A stretch of DNA of 64,000 bases from Glycomyces paridis (GCF_004912155.1 NZ_STGX01000015.1:1-64000); one strand, 5' to 3'; positions 20,064 to 29,054 are shown, numbered from the stretch's first letter. Made by a program: numbers and translations. Notes: generated by a model not told the origin, from the letters alone.

Positions 20064-20158
20064 GCCCCCACCGTCGGCCCCGCACCCCTAGCGGCGGTGC
20101 CAGGGCCCCCAGCGGCGATCCGCACTTTCTGAATAGTGAGAAATAGGGAGGTCATGTC

Positions 20159-20995
20159 GTGACAGGTCAAGGATTCCCAGGCAAACTGCCCAACGCGTAT
20201 ATGACGGCTGGAACCTCCTCCTTCTCGGAGTTCCTCTCGCAGGTGGCACCGGAACTGCTGCCGGGGCGCAGACCCCTGCCCCCCGGCGACTACGCCGAGA
20301 TCAGCGCCCACGCCACCACCATCGTCGCCCTGCGCACCGCAGACGGCGTCGTCATGGCCGGCGACCGGCGCGCCACCATGGGCAACTACATCTCCAGCCG
20401 TGACATCGAGAAGGTCTTCCCCGCCGACGGCTACTCGCTCGTCGGCATCGCGGGCACGGCCGGACTCGGCCTCGAACTGGTCAAGCTCTACCAGCTCGAA
20501 CTCGAACACTACGAGAAGATCGAGGGCGCCCCGCTCACCTTGAACGGCAAGGCCAACCGCCTCGCCACCATGCTGCGCGGCAACCTCGGCATCGCCCTCC
20601 AGGGCCTCGCCGTCGTCCCCCTGTTCGCAGGGTTCGACATCGACGCCGCCACACCCGCCGAAGCCGGACGCATCTACAGCTACGACGTCGTCGGCGGCAT
20701 CTACGCCGAACGCGACTTCGACTCCATCGGCTCGGGCTCGATCTTCGCGAAGAGCTCCCTGAAAAAGCGCTACCGGCGCGGCATCTCCACCGACGAGGCC
20801 GTCGCCGCCGCCGTCGAGGCGCTTTACGACGCCGCCGACGACGACTCCGCCACCGGCGGACCCGACCCGACCCGCGACCTCTACCCGGTGGTCATGACCG
20901 CCACCGCCGAGGGCTCCAAGCGGATCGACGAGGCCGCCGTCGCCGACGTCGCCCGCGCGGTCATCGCCGCGCGCACCGAGAACCCCTACGGATAA
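20159..20995 (+). CDS. prcB: 20S proteasome beta subunit
   Basis: 278-residue precursor of the catalytic proteasome subunit. The propeptide is about 52 residues and is removed by self-cleavage before Thr53, giving a mature N-terminus [20 protein letters not shown]. The active-site set Thr1, Asp17-type (ADGVV), Lys33-type (DIEKV) and SIGSGS are visible. The residue before Thr1 is Ala instead of the usual Gly. The GTG start follows GGGAGG by 7 bases; the ATG at 20154 is out of frame. It is 15 bases upstream of prcA. Confidence 0.96.
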   Translation: MTGQGFPGKLPNAYMTAGTSSFSEFLSQVAPELLPGRRPLPPGDYAEISAHATTIVALRTADGVVMAGDRRATMGNYISSRDIEKVFPADGYSLVGIAGTAGLGLELVKLYQLELEHYEKIEGAPLTLNGKANRLATMLRGNLGIALQGLAVVPLFAGFDIDAATPAEAGRIYSYDVVGGIYAERDFDSIGSGSIFAKSSLKKRYRRGISTDEAVAAAVEALYDAADDDSATGGPDPTRDLYPVVMTATAEGSKRIDEAAVADVARAVIAARTENPYG

Positions 20996-21010
20996 GGAGA
21001 GGAGCCTGAC

Positions 21011-21775
21011 ATGGCCATGCAGTTCTACACCAGTCCCGAACAGATCATGCGGGACCGGGCCGAGTTCGCCCGCAAGAACATCTCCCGCGGCCGCAACGTC
21101 GTGGCGCTCTCATGCGCCGACGGGGTCCTCATGGTGGCCGAGAACGTGTCCTCGACGCTGCACAAGGTCCACGAGCTCTACGACCGCATCGGCTTCCTCG
21201 CCGTCGGCAAGTACAACGAGTTCGAGAACCTCCGCTCCGCGGGCGTCCGCCTCGCCGACCTGCGCGGCTACTCCTACGACCGCCGCGACGTCACCGCGCT
21301 GGGCCTGGCCAAGGCCTACGCCCAGACCCTCGGCGCGATGTTCCCGGAGCAGACCAAGCCGCTCGAAGTCGAACTGTGCGTCACCGGCGTGGGGGCCGCC
21401 CCCGAAGCCGACGAGTTCTACCGGCTCACCTTCGACGGCTCCATCAACGACGAACCCGGTTACCTCGCCATGGGCGGCGACGCCGACCGACTCAAGGAGG
21501 TCCTCGCCGAGGGCCACGACTTCGCGGCCCCGCTCGCCGACGCGTTCGCGCTGGCGCTGCGGGCCCTGTCCTCGGACGGCGGCAACGGCACCCGCCGCGA
21601 GCTGACGAAGGACGTCCTGGAGATCGCCGTCCTCGAACGCGCCCGCCCGGGCCGCGCCTTCCGCCGCATCGAGGGCCTGGCCCTCGACGCGCTGCTGGCG
21701 CAGACCGAGTCCGAATCCGACACCGACGACGGCGCCGCCGAAGGCGACGCGACCACCGACACCGACGAGTCCTGA
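21011..21775 (+). CDS. prcA: 20S proteasome alpha subunit
   Basis: 254-residue subunit that forms the outer rings and the gate of the 20S core. The N-terminal [20 protein letters not shown] is the alpha-ring gate/H0 helix, and no catalytic Thr1 is present. The C-terminal 25 residues are acidic and disordered ([18 protein letters not shown]). The ribosome site AAGGAGAGGAG lies in the 15-base gap after prcB, so the two are one transcript. Length agrees with family members. Confidence 0.96.
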   Translation: MAMQFYTSPEQIMRDRAEFARKNISRGRNVVALSCADGVLMVAENVSSTLHKVHELYDRIGFLAVGKYNEFENLRSAGVRLADLRGYSYDRRDVTALGLAKAYAQTLGAMFPEQTKPLEVELCVTGVGAAPEADEFYRLTFDGSINDEPGYLAMGGDADRLKEVLAEGHDFAAPLADAFALALRALSSDGGNGTRRELTKDVLEIAVLERARPGRAFRRIEGLALDALLAQTESESDTDDGAAEGDATTDTDES

Positions 21776-22025
21776 CCGGCGCCGAGCACCGAGGCCGGGC
21801 GGCTCTCGCATTAGCGGGGCCCGCCCGGCACGGGACCGGCGCGCACCCGAGGCGCGATCGACGACGCTCCATCGCGAACGGACCGTCCCACTCAAGTGGA
21901 CGGACCGTGACGGCGGTGTCCGGCCAAGCCGAACCGAACCGCCGCAATCCGAACAATCTCCATAGTGCCCGTCGCGGTACGGAACCGTTCGACCGCGAGG
22001 GGTGTTCTCCTCAACCGAATCGGGG

Positions 22026-22031
22026 TAGGGT
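22026..22031 (+). promoter_or_regulatory. -10 box of a leaderless pafA promoter
   Basis: TAGGGT ends 6 bases before the pafA ATG and no ribosome site is present. The 262-base gap from prcA to pafA (21776-22037) holds no other feature I can support. Confidence 0.55.
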
Positions 22032-22037
22032 TTCGAC

Positions 22038-23396
22038 ATGGACAGGCGCATTTTCGGACTGGAGACCGAATACGGGGTCACTTGCACCTTCAGGGGACAG
22101 CGCCGCCTGTCCCCGGACGAAGTGGCCCGCTACCTCTTCAGGCGTGTGGTCTCCTGGGGCCGCTCCTCCAACGTGTTCCTCCGCAACGGCGCCCGCCTCT
22201 ACCTCGACGTGGGCTCCCACCCCGAGTACGCCACTCCCGAGTGCGACTCGGTCGACGACCTCGTCAAGCACGACCGCGCCGGCGAGCGCATCCTCGAAGG
22301 CCTCATGATCGACGCGGAGAAGCGACTCCACGACGAGGGCATCGCCGGGGACATCTACCTGTTCAAGAACAACACCGACTCGGCCGGGAACTCCTATGGC
22401 TGCCACGAGAACTACCTCGTCAGCCGCCACGGCGAGTTCGGGCGCCTCGCCGAGGTCCTCATCCCGTTCCTGGTCACCCGCCAGCTCATCTGCGGCGCCG
22501 GCAAGGTCCTCCAGACCCCCCGCGGCGCCCGCTTCTGCCTCTCCCAGCGCGCCGAGCACATCTGGGAGGGCGTCTCCTCGGCGACCACGCGGTCGCGCCC
22601 GATCATCAACACCCGCGACGAGCCGCATGCCGACGCCGAGCGCTACCGGCGCCTGCATGTCATCGTCGGCGACTCCAACATCAACGAGGTCACCACGATG
22701 CTCAAGGTCGGCTCGGCCGACCTGGTGCTGCGGATGATCGAGACCGGCGTGACGATGCGCGACCTCACTTTGGAGAACCCGATCCGGGCCATCCGCGAGA
22801 TCAGCCACGACACCACCGGCAAGCGCCTGGTGCGCCTGGCGAGCGGCCGCGAGGCCTCCGCGCTCGACATCCAGCGCGAGTACCTCGAGAAGGCGATCGA
22901 CTTCGTCGACCAGCGCGGCGCCGACGCGAACACCAAGCGCGTCATCGACCTGTGGGGCCGGGTCCTCCAGGCCGTCGAATCGGAGGACCTCGACTCGGTC
23001 TCGCGCGAGATCGACTGGGTCGCGAAGTACAAGCTCATCGAGCGCTACCGCGAGAAGCGCGGCCTGGCGCTGTCGAGCCCGCGGGTCGCCCAGCTCGACC
23101 TTGCCTACCACGACATCCGGCGCGGCCGCGGGCTCCACCACCTCATGGAGAAGCGCGGCGAGGCCGAGCGGATCACCCATGACGTCGAGGTGTTCGAGGC
23201 CAAGGAGGTGCCGCCGCAGACCACGCGCGCGCGCCTGCGCGGCGAGTTCATCCGCAAGGCGCAGGAGAAGCGCCGCGACTTCACCGTGGACTGGGTGCAT
23301 CTCAAGCTCAACGACCAGGCCCAGCGCACGGTGCTGTGCAAGGACCCGTTCCGCTCGCGCGACGAGCGCGTCGACAAGCTCATCGCCAGCATGTGA
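22038..23396 (+). CDS. pafA: Pup--protein ligase PafA
   Basis: 452-residue ligase that joins the C-terminal Glu of Pup to lysines of target proteins using ATP. N-terminal [14 protein letters not shown] carries the Mg-binding Glu; [15 protein letters not shown] contains the catalytic Asp region; [18 protein letters not shown] and [19 protein letters not shown] complete the ligase core. It lacks the Dop loop. The last codons overlap the next gene (ATGTGA), so the small downstream protein is translationally coupled. Confidence 0.96.
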   Translation: MDRRIFGLETEYGVTCTFRGQRRLSPDEVARYLFRRVVSWGRSSNVFLRNGARLYLDVGSHPEYATPECDSVDDLVKHDRAGERILEGLMIDAEKRLHDEGIAGDIYLFKNNTDSAGNSYGCHENYLVSRHGEFGRLAEVLIPFLVTRQLICGAGKVLQTPRGARFCLSQRAEHIWEGVSSATTRSRPIINTRDEPHADAERYRRLHVIVGDSNINEVTTMLKVGSADLVLRMIETGVTMRDLTLENPIRAIREISHDTTGKRLVRLASGREASALDIQREYLEKAIDFVDQRGADANTKRVIDLWGRVLQAVESEDLDSVSREIDWVAKYKLIERYREKRGLALSSPRVAQLDLAYHDIRRGRGLHHLMEKRGEAERITHDVEVFEAKEVPPQTTRARLRGEFIRKAQEKRRDFTVDWVHLKLNDQAQRTVLCKDPFRSRDERVDKLIASM

Positions 23397-23641
23397 GCCG
23401 CGCCGTGACCGAGCAACGCGAACGCGCCGAACCGGAGCGCCCCGCCGACCGGTCGGCACCCGGCCGGGCGAGCCGCCTCGGCTCCCTCGACCCGGTCGCC
23501 GCCTACGAGCGGCGCACCACCCGCATCCGCGAGGAGATCGCCCGCAACCGCCGCGGCGAGTACACGGTCCCGACCTGGGTCCTCGCCCTCGCCCTGGCGG
23601 CGGTCGCCGGCGCCTGGATCGTGGTCCTGTTCGTGCTCTAG
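23393..23641 (+). CDS. Small tail-anchored protein coupled to pafA
   Basis: 82 residues if translated from the GTG overlapping the pafA stop by 4 bases; a second GTG at 23405 would give 78. The first 55 residues are charged (many Arg and Glu) and contain a likely helix ([20 protein letters not shown]). The last 24 residues are one hydrophobic helix ([20 protein letters not shown]) ending at the C-terminus, so the charged part should face the cytoplasm. No family is recognised. Position suggests a link to pupylation or to anchoring PafA, but this is inference only. Confidence 0.65.
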   Translation: MSRAVTEQRERAEPERPADRSAPGRASRLGSLDPVAAYERRTTRIREEIARNRRGEYTVPTWVLALALAAVAGAWIVVLFVL

Positions 23642-23655
23642 CCGACTGAACACGA

Positions 23656-23685
23656 GGAACGCCCGCGCTCCGGCGCGGGCGTTCC
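23656..23685 (+). terminator. Terminator of the pafA unit
   Basis: A perfect 13-bp stem (GGAACGCCCGCGC / GCGCGGGCGTTCC) with loop TCCG starts 15 bases after the small gene's stop codon. Confidence 0.85.
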
Positions 23686-23730
23686 GCTGTTCCCAGGGCA
23701 TGTCGAGCGTCCGAACGGACCCTGGGGAAG

Positions 23731-24136
23731 GCCCCCGATTTCGACCGTAGCGCGGAGAACCTGAAGCGGAACTGAAGGCGGCGCAGCGCAAGCGAGAGCG
23801 GTTCGGGCGCAGCAGAGGAGCGCCTCGGTGCTGGGTAAGGGCCCCCGGTTTCGACGCTAGCGCAAGGTACCTGAAGCGGAGCTGAAGACGGTGCGGTTCT
23901 GGCGAGACCGGGCGCAACCGGTTTGGGCGAATCCGAAAGGAGCGCCTCGGCGCCGGGAGAGGGCCCCCGGTTTCGACGCTAGCGCAAGGAACCTGAAGCG
24001 GAGCTGAAGACGGTGCGGTGCTGGCGAGACCGGGCGCAACCGGTTTGGGCGCATCCGAAAGGAGCGCCTCGGCGCCGGGAGAGGGCCCCCAGTTTCGACG
24101 CTAGCGCGTGGTTCCTGAAGGGGAGCTGAAGGCGGT
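23731..24136. repeat. 122-bp tandem repeat array
   Basis: Four copies begin at 23731, 23841, 23963 and 24085 with GCCCCCGG/ATTTCGAC; the intervals are 110, 122 and 122 bases. Copies two and three are nearly identical. The first is degenerate and shortened, and the fourth is cut after about 51 bases, exactly at the stop codon of the DUF3866 gene. Each unit contains CGCTAGCG and AACCGGTT palindromes. The period is not a multiple of three, so it is not a coding repeat. The rest of the gap (23686-23730) shows nothing. Confidence 0.85.
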
Positions 24137-25227
24137 CAGTCGCGGTGGGCGGCGATGTGGGCGGCGTGCCTGCCCGCGGCTGCGGCGGCCACGAAGTAGA
24201 CGCGGTCGCGGTCAAGGCCTCTGCCCATGGTGGACAGTTTGACCGGCAGGTCGAGCATGGCCTCGGCCAGGCCCGAGCAGTCGACGGTGACCTGGCGGTG
24301 GCGTTCGGGCAGTTCGGCGAGCTGGGTGCGGATCTTCGGCTCCAGGTCGGCGGGGAGCTCGTCGGGCACCGGCACGTCGGCGCCCGCGAGGGCGACCTTG
24401 CCGTACGCCGTCATCGAATGGTGCGACACGCCCCGGTGGCGTTCGCGCGCGTCGCCCTCGGAGATCCGCAGCGACGCCACCGGCCGGCCGCCGAGCACCG
24501 CGGCGGCGTTGACCGCCTCGCCCGCGGCCGTCCCCGAGAAACCCCACACCGTGCCGGTCCCCAGGTTCCCCGGGCCCTGCGCGACGATCGCGATGTCCGC
24601 CCCGCCGACGACCCGGGCCGCGATGAGCGCGTTGTGCACGTTTGTCGCCTCCAGGTCCCCGCCGAAGCACTGCCCCGCCGTCACCACGGTGCACAGCCGG
24701 TCCGACAGCTGGTCGAGCTGGCGCGAGAACCACGCCGGCAGCGAGCCGCCGTCGGTCATCACGTACGCGACCTTCGCGCCCGGCGCCGTCGCGTGGACGC
24801 CCGCGAGCACCGGCGCGAGCGCCGAGTGCAGGTCCGCGACCACCACCGGCATCCCGCCGAGGTCCTCGCAGCCCTCCACGGCCGCGCGGTACGGCGAGTC
24901 GTCCTCGTCCACGGCCAGGCGCATCGCCTGCATGGGCGTGTACCGGGCCTTGACGATGTGCCCGGGCCCCTCCACGTCCGCGGGGAGCCGGTCGGGCACC
25001 GCCACGACCAGCGCGTACCCGCCCGTGCCCAGACCCTTGGCGATGGCGTTGCAGTTGAGGAGCACCCGGTCCCCGGCCTCGGGGACCCCCACGAGCTCGT
25101 CGTAGGCCAAGCCCCGGCACGAGAACCCGTCCTCGCCCTCGCGGGCCTCCACGTCCACGTCCAGCTCGGTGCACCCGCGCCAGCCGCCGCGCACGCCGGT
25201 CACGGTCCCGTATCGCCATCTGATCAC
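24136..25227 (-). CDS. DUF3866 family protein
   Basis: 363-residue protein of the actinobacterial DUF3866 family, of unknown function. It starts with a beta-rich part (WRYGTVTGVRGGWRGCTELDV) like a small barrel. A larger alpha/beta region follows with VVVADLHSALAPVLAGV, YVMTDGGSLPAWFSRQ and the Gly-rich IVAQGPGNLGTGTVWGFSG. It is divergent from pafB, with a 112-base gap between starts. GTG at 25227 lies 6 bases after TACTGT, a leaderless layout. Its C-terminal end touches the 122-bp repeats. A link to pupylation is suggested only by position. Confidence 0.85.
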   Translation of the reverse strand: MIRWRYGTVTGVRGGWRGCTELDVDVEAREGEDGFSCRGLAYDELVGVPEAGDRVLLNCNAIAKGLGTGGYALVVAVPDRLPADVEGPGHIVKARYTPMQAMRLAVDEDDSPYRAAVEGCEDLGGMPVVVADLHSALAPVLAGVHATAPGAKVAYVMTDGGSLPAWFSRQLDQLSDRLCTVVTAGQCFGGDLEATNVHNALIAARVVGGADIAIVAQGPGNLGTGTVWGFSGTAAGEAVNAAAVLGGRPVASLRISEGDARERHRGVSHHSMTAYGKVALAGADVPVPDELPADLEPKIRTQLAELPERHRQVTVDCSGLAEAMLDLPVKLSTMGRGLDRDRVYFVAAAAAGRHAAHIAAHRD

Positions 25228-25233
25228 GACCGG

Positions 25234-25239
25234 ACAGTA
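25234..25239 (-). promoter_or_regulatory. -10 box of a leaderless DUF3866 promoter
   Basis: TACTGT on the minus strand, 6 bases before the GTG start; no ribosome site is present. Confidence 0.5.
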
Positions 25240-25327
25240 TCAAAGCGGCCCAGCCGGAGCCGTGGACGCCTCGCGAAGCCCCCGCACGCCGGGCCGGGCG
25301 TGATGGCGGCCCGCCTCCGCCAGGGCA

Positions 25328-25333
25328 TAGGCT
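25328..25333 (+). promoter_or_regulatory. -10 box of a leaderless pafB promoter
   Basis: TAGGCT, 6 bases before the GTG start of pafB. The same hexamer precedes dop. No PafBC-type element is seen upstream of it. Confidence 0.5.
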
Positions 25334-25339
25334 GGGCGG

Positions 25340-26317
25340 GTGTCCAACGATCGCACTGAACGACTGGTGAACCTGGTCCTCTGCCTGCTGTCCTCGCGGC
25401 GCTTCCAGACCGCCGGGCGCATCGCCAGGATCGTCCCCGGATACGAGCACGATCTCGACGACAAGAAGGCCCACGACGCCTTCCAGCGCAAGTTCGAGCG
25501 CGACAAGTCAGAACTGCGCCGCATCGGCATCCCCCTCCAGTCCGGCGTCGACTTCCTCGGCGACGGCGAACCGGGCTACCGGATCGCCCGCTCCGACTTC
25601 GAGCTCCCGCAGATCGAGTTCACCGACGCCGAGGCCGCCGCCGTCGCCGCCGCCGCCCGCCTGTGGCAGCAGCCCGACCTTCAGTCGGGCTCCGCCGAGG
25701 CCCTGCGCAAACTCCGCGCCGCCGGGATCGACGTCGAGTCGCACGCCGCCGCCACCCCCATCAAGGCCCTGCCCGGCGCCGAGACCGCGCTGGCGCCGTT
25801 CCTCGAAGCGGTCGCCTCCCGCCGCGCCGTCGTCTTCGAGTACCTCGGCGCGCGTGACGAGACCGCCCAGCAGCGCCGCCTCCAGCCCTGGGGCTGCGCG
25901 GCCTGGCGCGGCCGCTGGTACGTCGCCGGACTCGACCTCGACCGGGGCGCGCAGCGCTGCTTCCGGCTCTCGCGCATCCCCGGCAAGGTCCGCCTCACCG
26001 GCCCCGAAGGCGCCTACACGATCCCCGAGGGCGTCGACGTGCTCGCCTTCGCGTCCGCGTCCGAGACCCCCCAGATCCCCTCCCGCGCCAGGATCGTCGT
26101 CCGGCCCAAACGCGCCTGGGGCGTGCGCCGCCGCGTCGACCAGATCGGCCCGCGCACCCCCGAAGGCGACGAGGCCCGCTTCTCCTACACCGACACCGCC
26201 CAGACCGCGGCCTGGCTCGCCTCCTTCGGCCCCGACGTGCTCGTCCTCGAACCGCCCGAACTGGTCAAGGAGACCGTCGCCTGCCTCCAGGCCCTCGCCG
26301 ACGAGGAACGCCCGTGA
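25340..26317 (+). CDS. pafB: PafB, WYL-domain transcription regulator
   Basis: 325-residue regulator. A winged helix-turn-helix at about 5-85 (LVNLVLCLLSSRRFQTAGRI) is followed by a WYL domain (about 150-225) and a WCX domain at the C-terminus. The WYL region here reads RGRWYVAGLDLDRGAQRCFRLSRI. With PafC it forms a heterodimer that, in mycobacteria, activates the LexA-independent DNA-damage response by helping SigA RNA polymerase at RecA-NDp promoters. It is the first gene of the pafBC pair, with 27 bases to pafC. Confidence 0.95.
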   Translation: MSNDRTERLVNLVLCLLSSRRFQTAGRIARIVPGYEHDLDDKKAHDAFQRKFERDKSELRRIGIPLQSGVDFLGDGEPGYRIARSDFELPQIEFTDAEAAAVAAAARLWQQPDLQSGSAEALRKLRAAGIDVESHAAATPIKALPGAETALAPFLEAVASRRAVVFEYLGARDETAQQRRLQPWGCAAWRGRWYVAGLDLDRGAQRCFRLSRIPGKVRLTGPEGAYTIPEGVDVLAFASASETPQIPSRARIVVRPKRAWGVRRRVDQIGPRTPEGDEARFSYTDTAQTAAWLASFGPDVLVLEPPELVKETVACLQALADEERP

Positions 26318-26344
26318 CCGCCGACCAGGAACTGAGGGACCGCC

Positions 26345-27277
26345 GTGACCAGTAGACTCGCCCGCCTGCTCAACCTCGTCCCGTACCTCGTCGCGCGCCC
26401 CGAAGGGGTCCCCATCGCCGAGATCGCGGCCGACTTCGACGTGCCGGTCGACCAGATCCAGTCCGACCTCACCATGCTGTGGATGTGCGGCCTGCCCGGC
26501 TACGGCCCCGGCGACCTCATCGACATCGCCTTCGACGCCGACGCCGTCCGCGTCCTCTTCGCCGCCGGGATGGACCGCCCCGTCCGCCTCGCCGCCCACG
26601 AGGCGCTCGCCCTCTCCGTCGCCCTGCGCGTCCTCGCCGACACCCCCGGCGTCGGCGACCGCGCCGCCATCGCCTCGGCCCTCGACAAGCTCGCCGCCGC
26701 CGCGGGCGAGGCCCCCGCCGACGTCACCGTCCGCGACACCGTCACCGACCCCCGCGCCGAGCGCTACACCGCGCTCGTCGCCGCCGGGCACGCCGCCCGC
26801 ATCACCTACTACTCCGCCAGCCGTGACACCACCTCCGAGCGCGTCGTCGACCCCATCGAGGTCGTCGCCGCCGACGGCCACGCCTACCTGCGCGCCTGGT
26901 GCCGCGCCGCCGGCGAGATCCGCCAGTTCCGCATCGACCGCATCGACGCGTGCACCGAGCTCGACGAGCCCTCCGAGCCGCTGCGCCTGACCAACCAGCC
27001 CGCACCCACCGCGTTCCTCGCCTCCGAACTGCCGAGCATCGAACTGCTCCTGGGCCACGGCGCCAAGGGCGTCACCGACTCCTACCCGTGCGAGAGCGTC
27101 ACCGGCGAGCCCGACGGGCGCCGCCGCGTCACCATGCGCGTGCGCGACCTCGACTGGGCCCGCCGCTTCGTCCTCGGCCTCGGCGGCGACGCCGAAGTCG
27201 TCGCCCCCGCCGAACTGCGCGAATCGGTCCGCCGGACCGCCCGCGCCGCGCTCGCCCGCTACGCCGCGGCCGCCTGA
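26345..27277 (+). CDS. pafC: PafC, WYL-domain transcription regulator
   Basis: 310-residue partner of PafB with the same plan. The helix-turn-helix is at about 3-60 (SRLARLLNLVPYLVARPEGV), the WYL domain at about 150-210 (ITYYSASRDTTSERVVDPIE; AYLRAWCRAAGEIRQFRIDR) and WCX lies after 245. The GTG start is preceded by GGAACTGAGGGA. PafB and PafC together make one DNA-binding unit; signal-binding residues of the WYL domain are not obvious. Confidence 0.95.
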   Translation: MTSRLARLLNLVPYLVARPEGVPIAEIAADFDVPVDQIQSDLTMLWMCGLPGYGPGDLIDIAFDADAVRVLFAAGMDRPVRLAAHEALALSVALRVLADTPGVGDRAAIASALDKLAAAAGEAPADVTVRDTVTDPRAERYTALVAAGHAARITYYSASRDTTSERVVDPIEVVAADGHAYLRAWCRAAGEIRQFRIDRIDACTELDEPSEPLRLTNQPAPTAFLASELPSIELLLGHGAKGVTDSYPCESVTGEPDGRRRVTMRVRDLDWARRFVLGLGGDAEVVAPAELRESVRRTARAALARYAAAA

Positions 27278-27291
27278 GGCGTCCCCACCGC

Positions 27292-27297
27292 TACACT
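27292..27297 (+). promoter_or_regulatory. -10 box before the 68-aa membrane protein
   Basis: TACACT, 6 bases before the ATG at 27304, with no ribosome site; leaderless layout. Confidence 0.5.
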
Positions 27298-27303
27298 GAC
27301 GCC

Positions 27304-27510
27304 ATGATCTGGGTGATATCGGTCGTCCTGGCACTCGCCGGGCTCATACTCCTCGCCGTGTCCGCCCTGCGGCTCCGCGGCGGCCTCGCCGCCCTCCGCA
27401 CCGGCCTCGACCGCGTGCAGGAACGCGCCGCACAGGCGCAGGAACTGCAAGAACGCCTGAACGCGACGCTCGCCGAAGCCCAGCGGGCCGCCGCACGCAC
27501 CGCGAAATGA
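27304..27510 (+). CDS. Small membrane protein with coiled coil (68 aa)
   Basis: 68 residues: one N-terminal membrane helix (MIWVISVVLALAGLILLAVS) followed by a positively charged, heptad-like helix (about 24-66, RTGLDRVQERAAQAQELQER). This is the shape of small divisome- or Tat-associated membrane proteins, but no family is recognised. It lies 26 bases after pafC and is followed by a hairpin, so it may be read both from pafBC and from its own -10 box. Confidence 0.7.
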   Translation: MIWVISVVLALAGLILLAVSALRLRGGLAALRTGLDRVQERAAQAQELQERLNATLAEAQRAAARTAK

Positions 27511-27538
27511 CCGCGCGGCCCTTGACGAAAGCCGAAAA

Positions 27539-27558
27539 CGTGACGCTTCCCCGTCACG
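27539..27558 (+). terminator. Weak hairpin after the 68-aa gene
   Basis: CGTGACG and CGTCACG pair around a 6-base loop, 28 bases after the stop codon. The stem is only 7 bp. Confidence 0.45.
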
Positions 27559-27602
27559 GCCGCCACATTCTGATAAAGATCGTCGATCCCGAAGCCTCCA
27601 GT

Positions 27603-27620
27603 GTTGACGGAAGTGTCAAC
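27603..27620 (+). promoter_or_regulatory. Palindrome overlapping a tatA promoter -35 box
   Basis: GTTGAC, 6 bases, GTCAAC: a perfect inverted repeat. TTGACG (27604-27609) inside it can act as a -35 box, with CATGCT 18 bases further (27628-27633) as a weak -10. The leader to tatA would then be about 130 bases; the rest of that stretch shows nothing definite. Confidence 0.45.
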
Positions 27621-27769
27621 CGTCGGTCATGCTTGTCCGGCTCGACGATGTCGTAGCCACGCCCATGCCGGTGACCTGGAAGTGAACCGAGTCTCAGGCT
27701 CCGTGGCAGCCGCCTCCCGCGCGGCATACGATGGTTACGTCACCGACATATATCCGGAGGGACCGAACA

Positions 27770-28048
27770 ATGGGTGCATTGAAGCCCTGGCACATCATCA
27801 TTCTCGTCGTTGTTATCTTGCTGGTGTTCGGCTCCCGGAAGCTTCCGGACATGGCCCGCGGCCTGGGGCGCTCGATGCGCATCCTCAAGTCCGAGACCGA
27901 GGCCATGAAGTCCGACTCGACCAGCCCGGAGAAGGACGGCGACGTGCGCGCCGAGCCCAAGCACACCCGCGAGCCGCTCGACCCGCCCGCTCCCGTCAAC
28001 GAGAGCGTGATCGACGGCGAATCGGTCGACCACAAGAAGACCCACTAA
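27770..28048 (+). CDS. tatA: Sec-independent translocase protein TatA
   Basis: 92-residue pore-forming subunit of the twin-arginine export system. It has a short N-terminal membrane helix (KPWHIIILVVVILLVFG), the FGSRKLPDMARGLGRSM hinge and amphipathic helix, and then a long polar tail. ATG at 27770 was chosen over an earlier in-frame codon because CCGGAGGG lies 7 bases upstream and the family starts here. It is 22 bases before tatC, so the two form one unit, as in mycobacteria. Confidence 0.95.
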   Translation: MGALKPWHIIILVVVILLVFGSRKLPDMARGLGRSMRILKSETEAMKSDSTSPEKDGDVRAEPKHTREPLDPPAPVNESVIDGESVDHKKTH

Positions 28049-28070
28049 CCCGGACGCGGCCGTAACGACT

Positions 28071-29054
28071 ATGGCTGACGAACCACCGCGGCGCGCGGGA
28101 AGACGCAAGAGCAAGTTCCAGCGCGCCGCCGACGGCTCCATGACGCTCATGGAGCACCTGGCGGACCTGCGGCAGCGCCTTCTGGTCGCGGTCATCGCGA
28201 TCCTCGTTGGCACCGCAGTCGCGTTCTTCTTCGCCGACGACCTCATCAAGTTCCTGTCGGACCCGTACTGCTCCGCGCTGGGCGCCGGCACGGTGACCGA
28301 GTCCGGGGACGGGGCGAAGTGCGAGGCGGTCCTGAACTCGCCGATCTCGCACATCGCCCTGATGCTGAAGATCTCGCTGTACTCGGCACTGGTCGGAACG
28401 GCGCCCATCTGGCTGTACCAGCTGTGGGCCTTCATCGCCCCGGGCCTGCACCGCAACGAGCGCAAGTACGCGTACCTCTTCATCGGCATCGCCGCCCCGC
28501 TGTTCCTCGCGGGCGCGATCCTGGCCTACTTCGTGGTCGCCCACGGCATGGAGTTCATCATGCTGCTGGCGAGCCAGGACTTCGTGATCCTGCTGAACCT
28601 CGAGGACTACCTCAACTTCTTCATCTCGGTGATGATGGTGTTCGGCATCGGGTTCGAGTTCCCGCTGATCATGTTGATGCTCAACGTGATCGGGCTCGTC
28701 AACGCCAAGCGGATGCTCGGCTGGTGGCGCATCGTGGTCGTGGTGAGCTTCATCTTCACCGCCGTCTTCACCCCCACGCCCGACCCGTTCGGCATGACGG
28801 CGCTGGCGATCTGCATGCTCGTGCTCTACCTCGCGGCCTGCGGCGTCGCCTACCTCAACGACCGGCGCAAGGGCGTCGTCTACGGCGACGACGGCCTCGA
28901 CGACGAGGAGGCCAGCGACATCGGCGCCTCCGACGACGTGGAGGTGGCGACCTCGATCGCGGCCGGCGGCCTCGACGAGGACGACTACCCGGCCGAGAAC
29001 GAGCGGCGCAACCGCTTCGGCAGGCGCGTCGACGGCTACGACGACATCACCTGA
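28071..29054 (+). CDS. tatC: Sec-independent translocase protein TatC
   Basis: 327-residue receptor for twin-arginine signal peptides, with six membrane helices. MTLMEHLADLRQRLL (about 24-38) is the conserved cytoplasmic start of the first helix, and the Glu that contacts the signal peptide is in it. GLHRNERKYAYLF and FEFPLIMLMLNVIG are further conserved blocks. A 70-residue acidic C-terminal tail extends beyond the usual end. A strong hairpin follows at 29085. Confidence 0.95.
   Translation: MADEPPRRAGRRKSKFQRAADGSMTLMEHLADLRQRLLVAVIAILVGTAVAFFFADDLIKFLSDPYCSALGAGTVTESGDGAKCEAVLNSPISHIALMLKISLYSALVGTAPIWLYQLWAFIAPGLHRNERKYAYLFIGIAAPLFLAGAILAYFVVAHGMEFIMLLASQDFVILLNLEDYLNFFISVMMVFGIGFEFPLIMLMLNVIGLVNAKRMLGWWRIVVVVSFIFTAVFTPTPDPFGMTALAICMLVLYLAACGVAYLNDRRKGVVYGDDGLDDEEASDIGASDDVEVATSIAAGGLDEDDYPAENERRNRFGRRVDGYDDIT

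Noticed and set aside
23686-24135. Minus-strand reading frames through the repeats
   Set aside because: The 122-base period shifts frame in each unit, and the peptide similarity between frames is only an effect of the DNA repeat.
23731-24136. Repeat array as a CRISPR array
   Set aside because: Units are 110-122 bp without unique spacers, and no cas genes are near.
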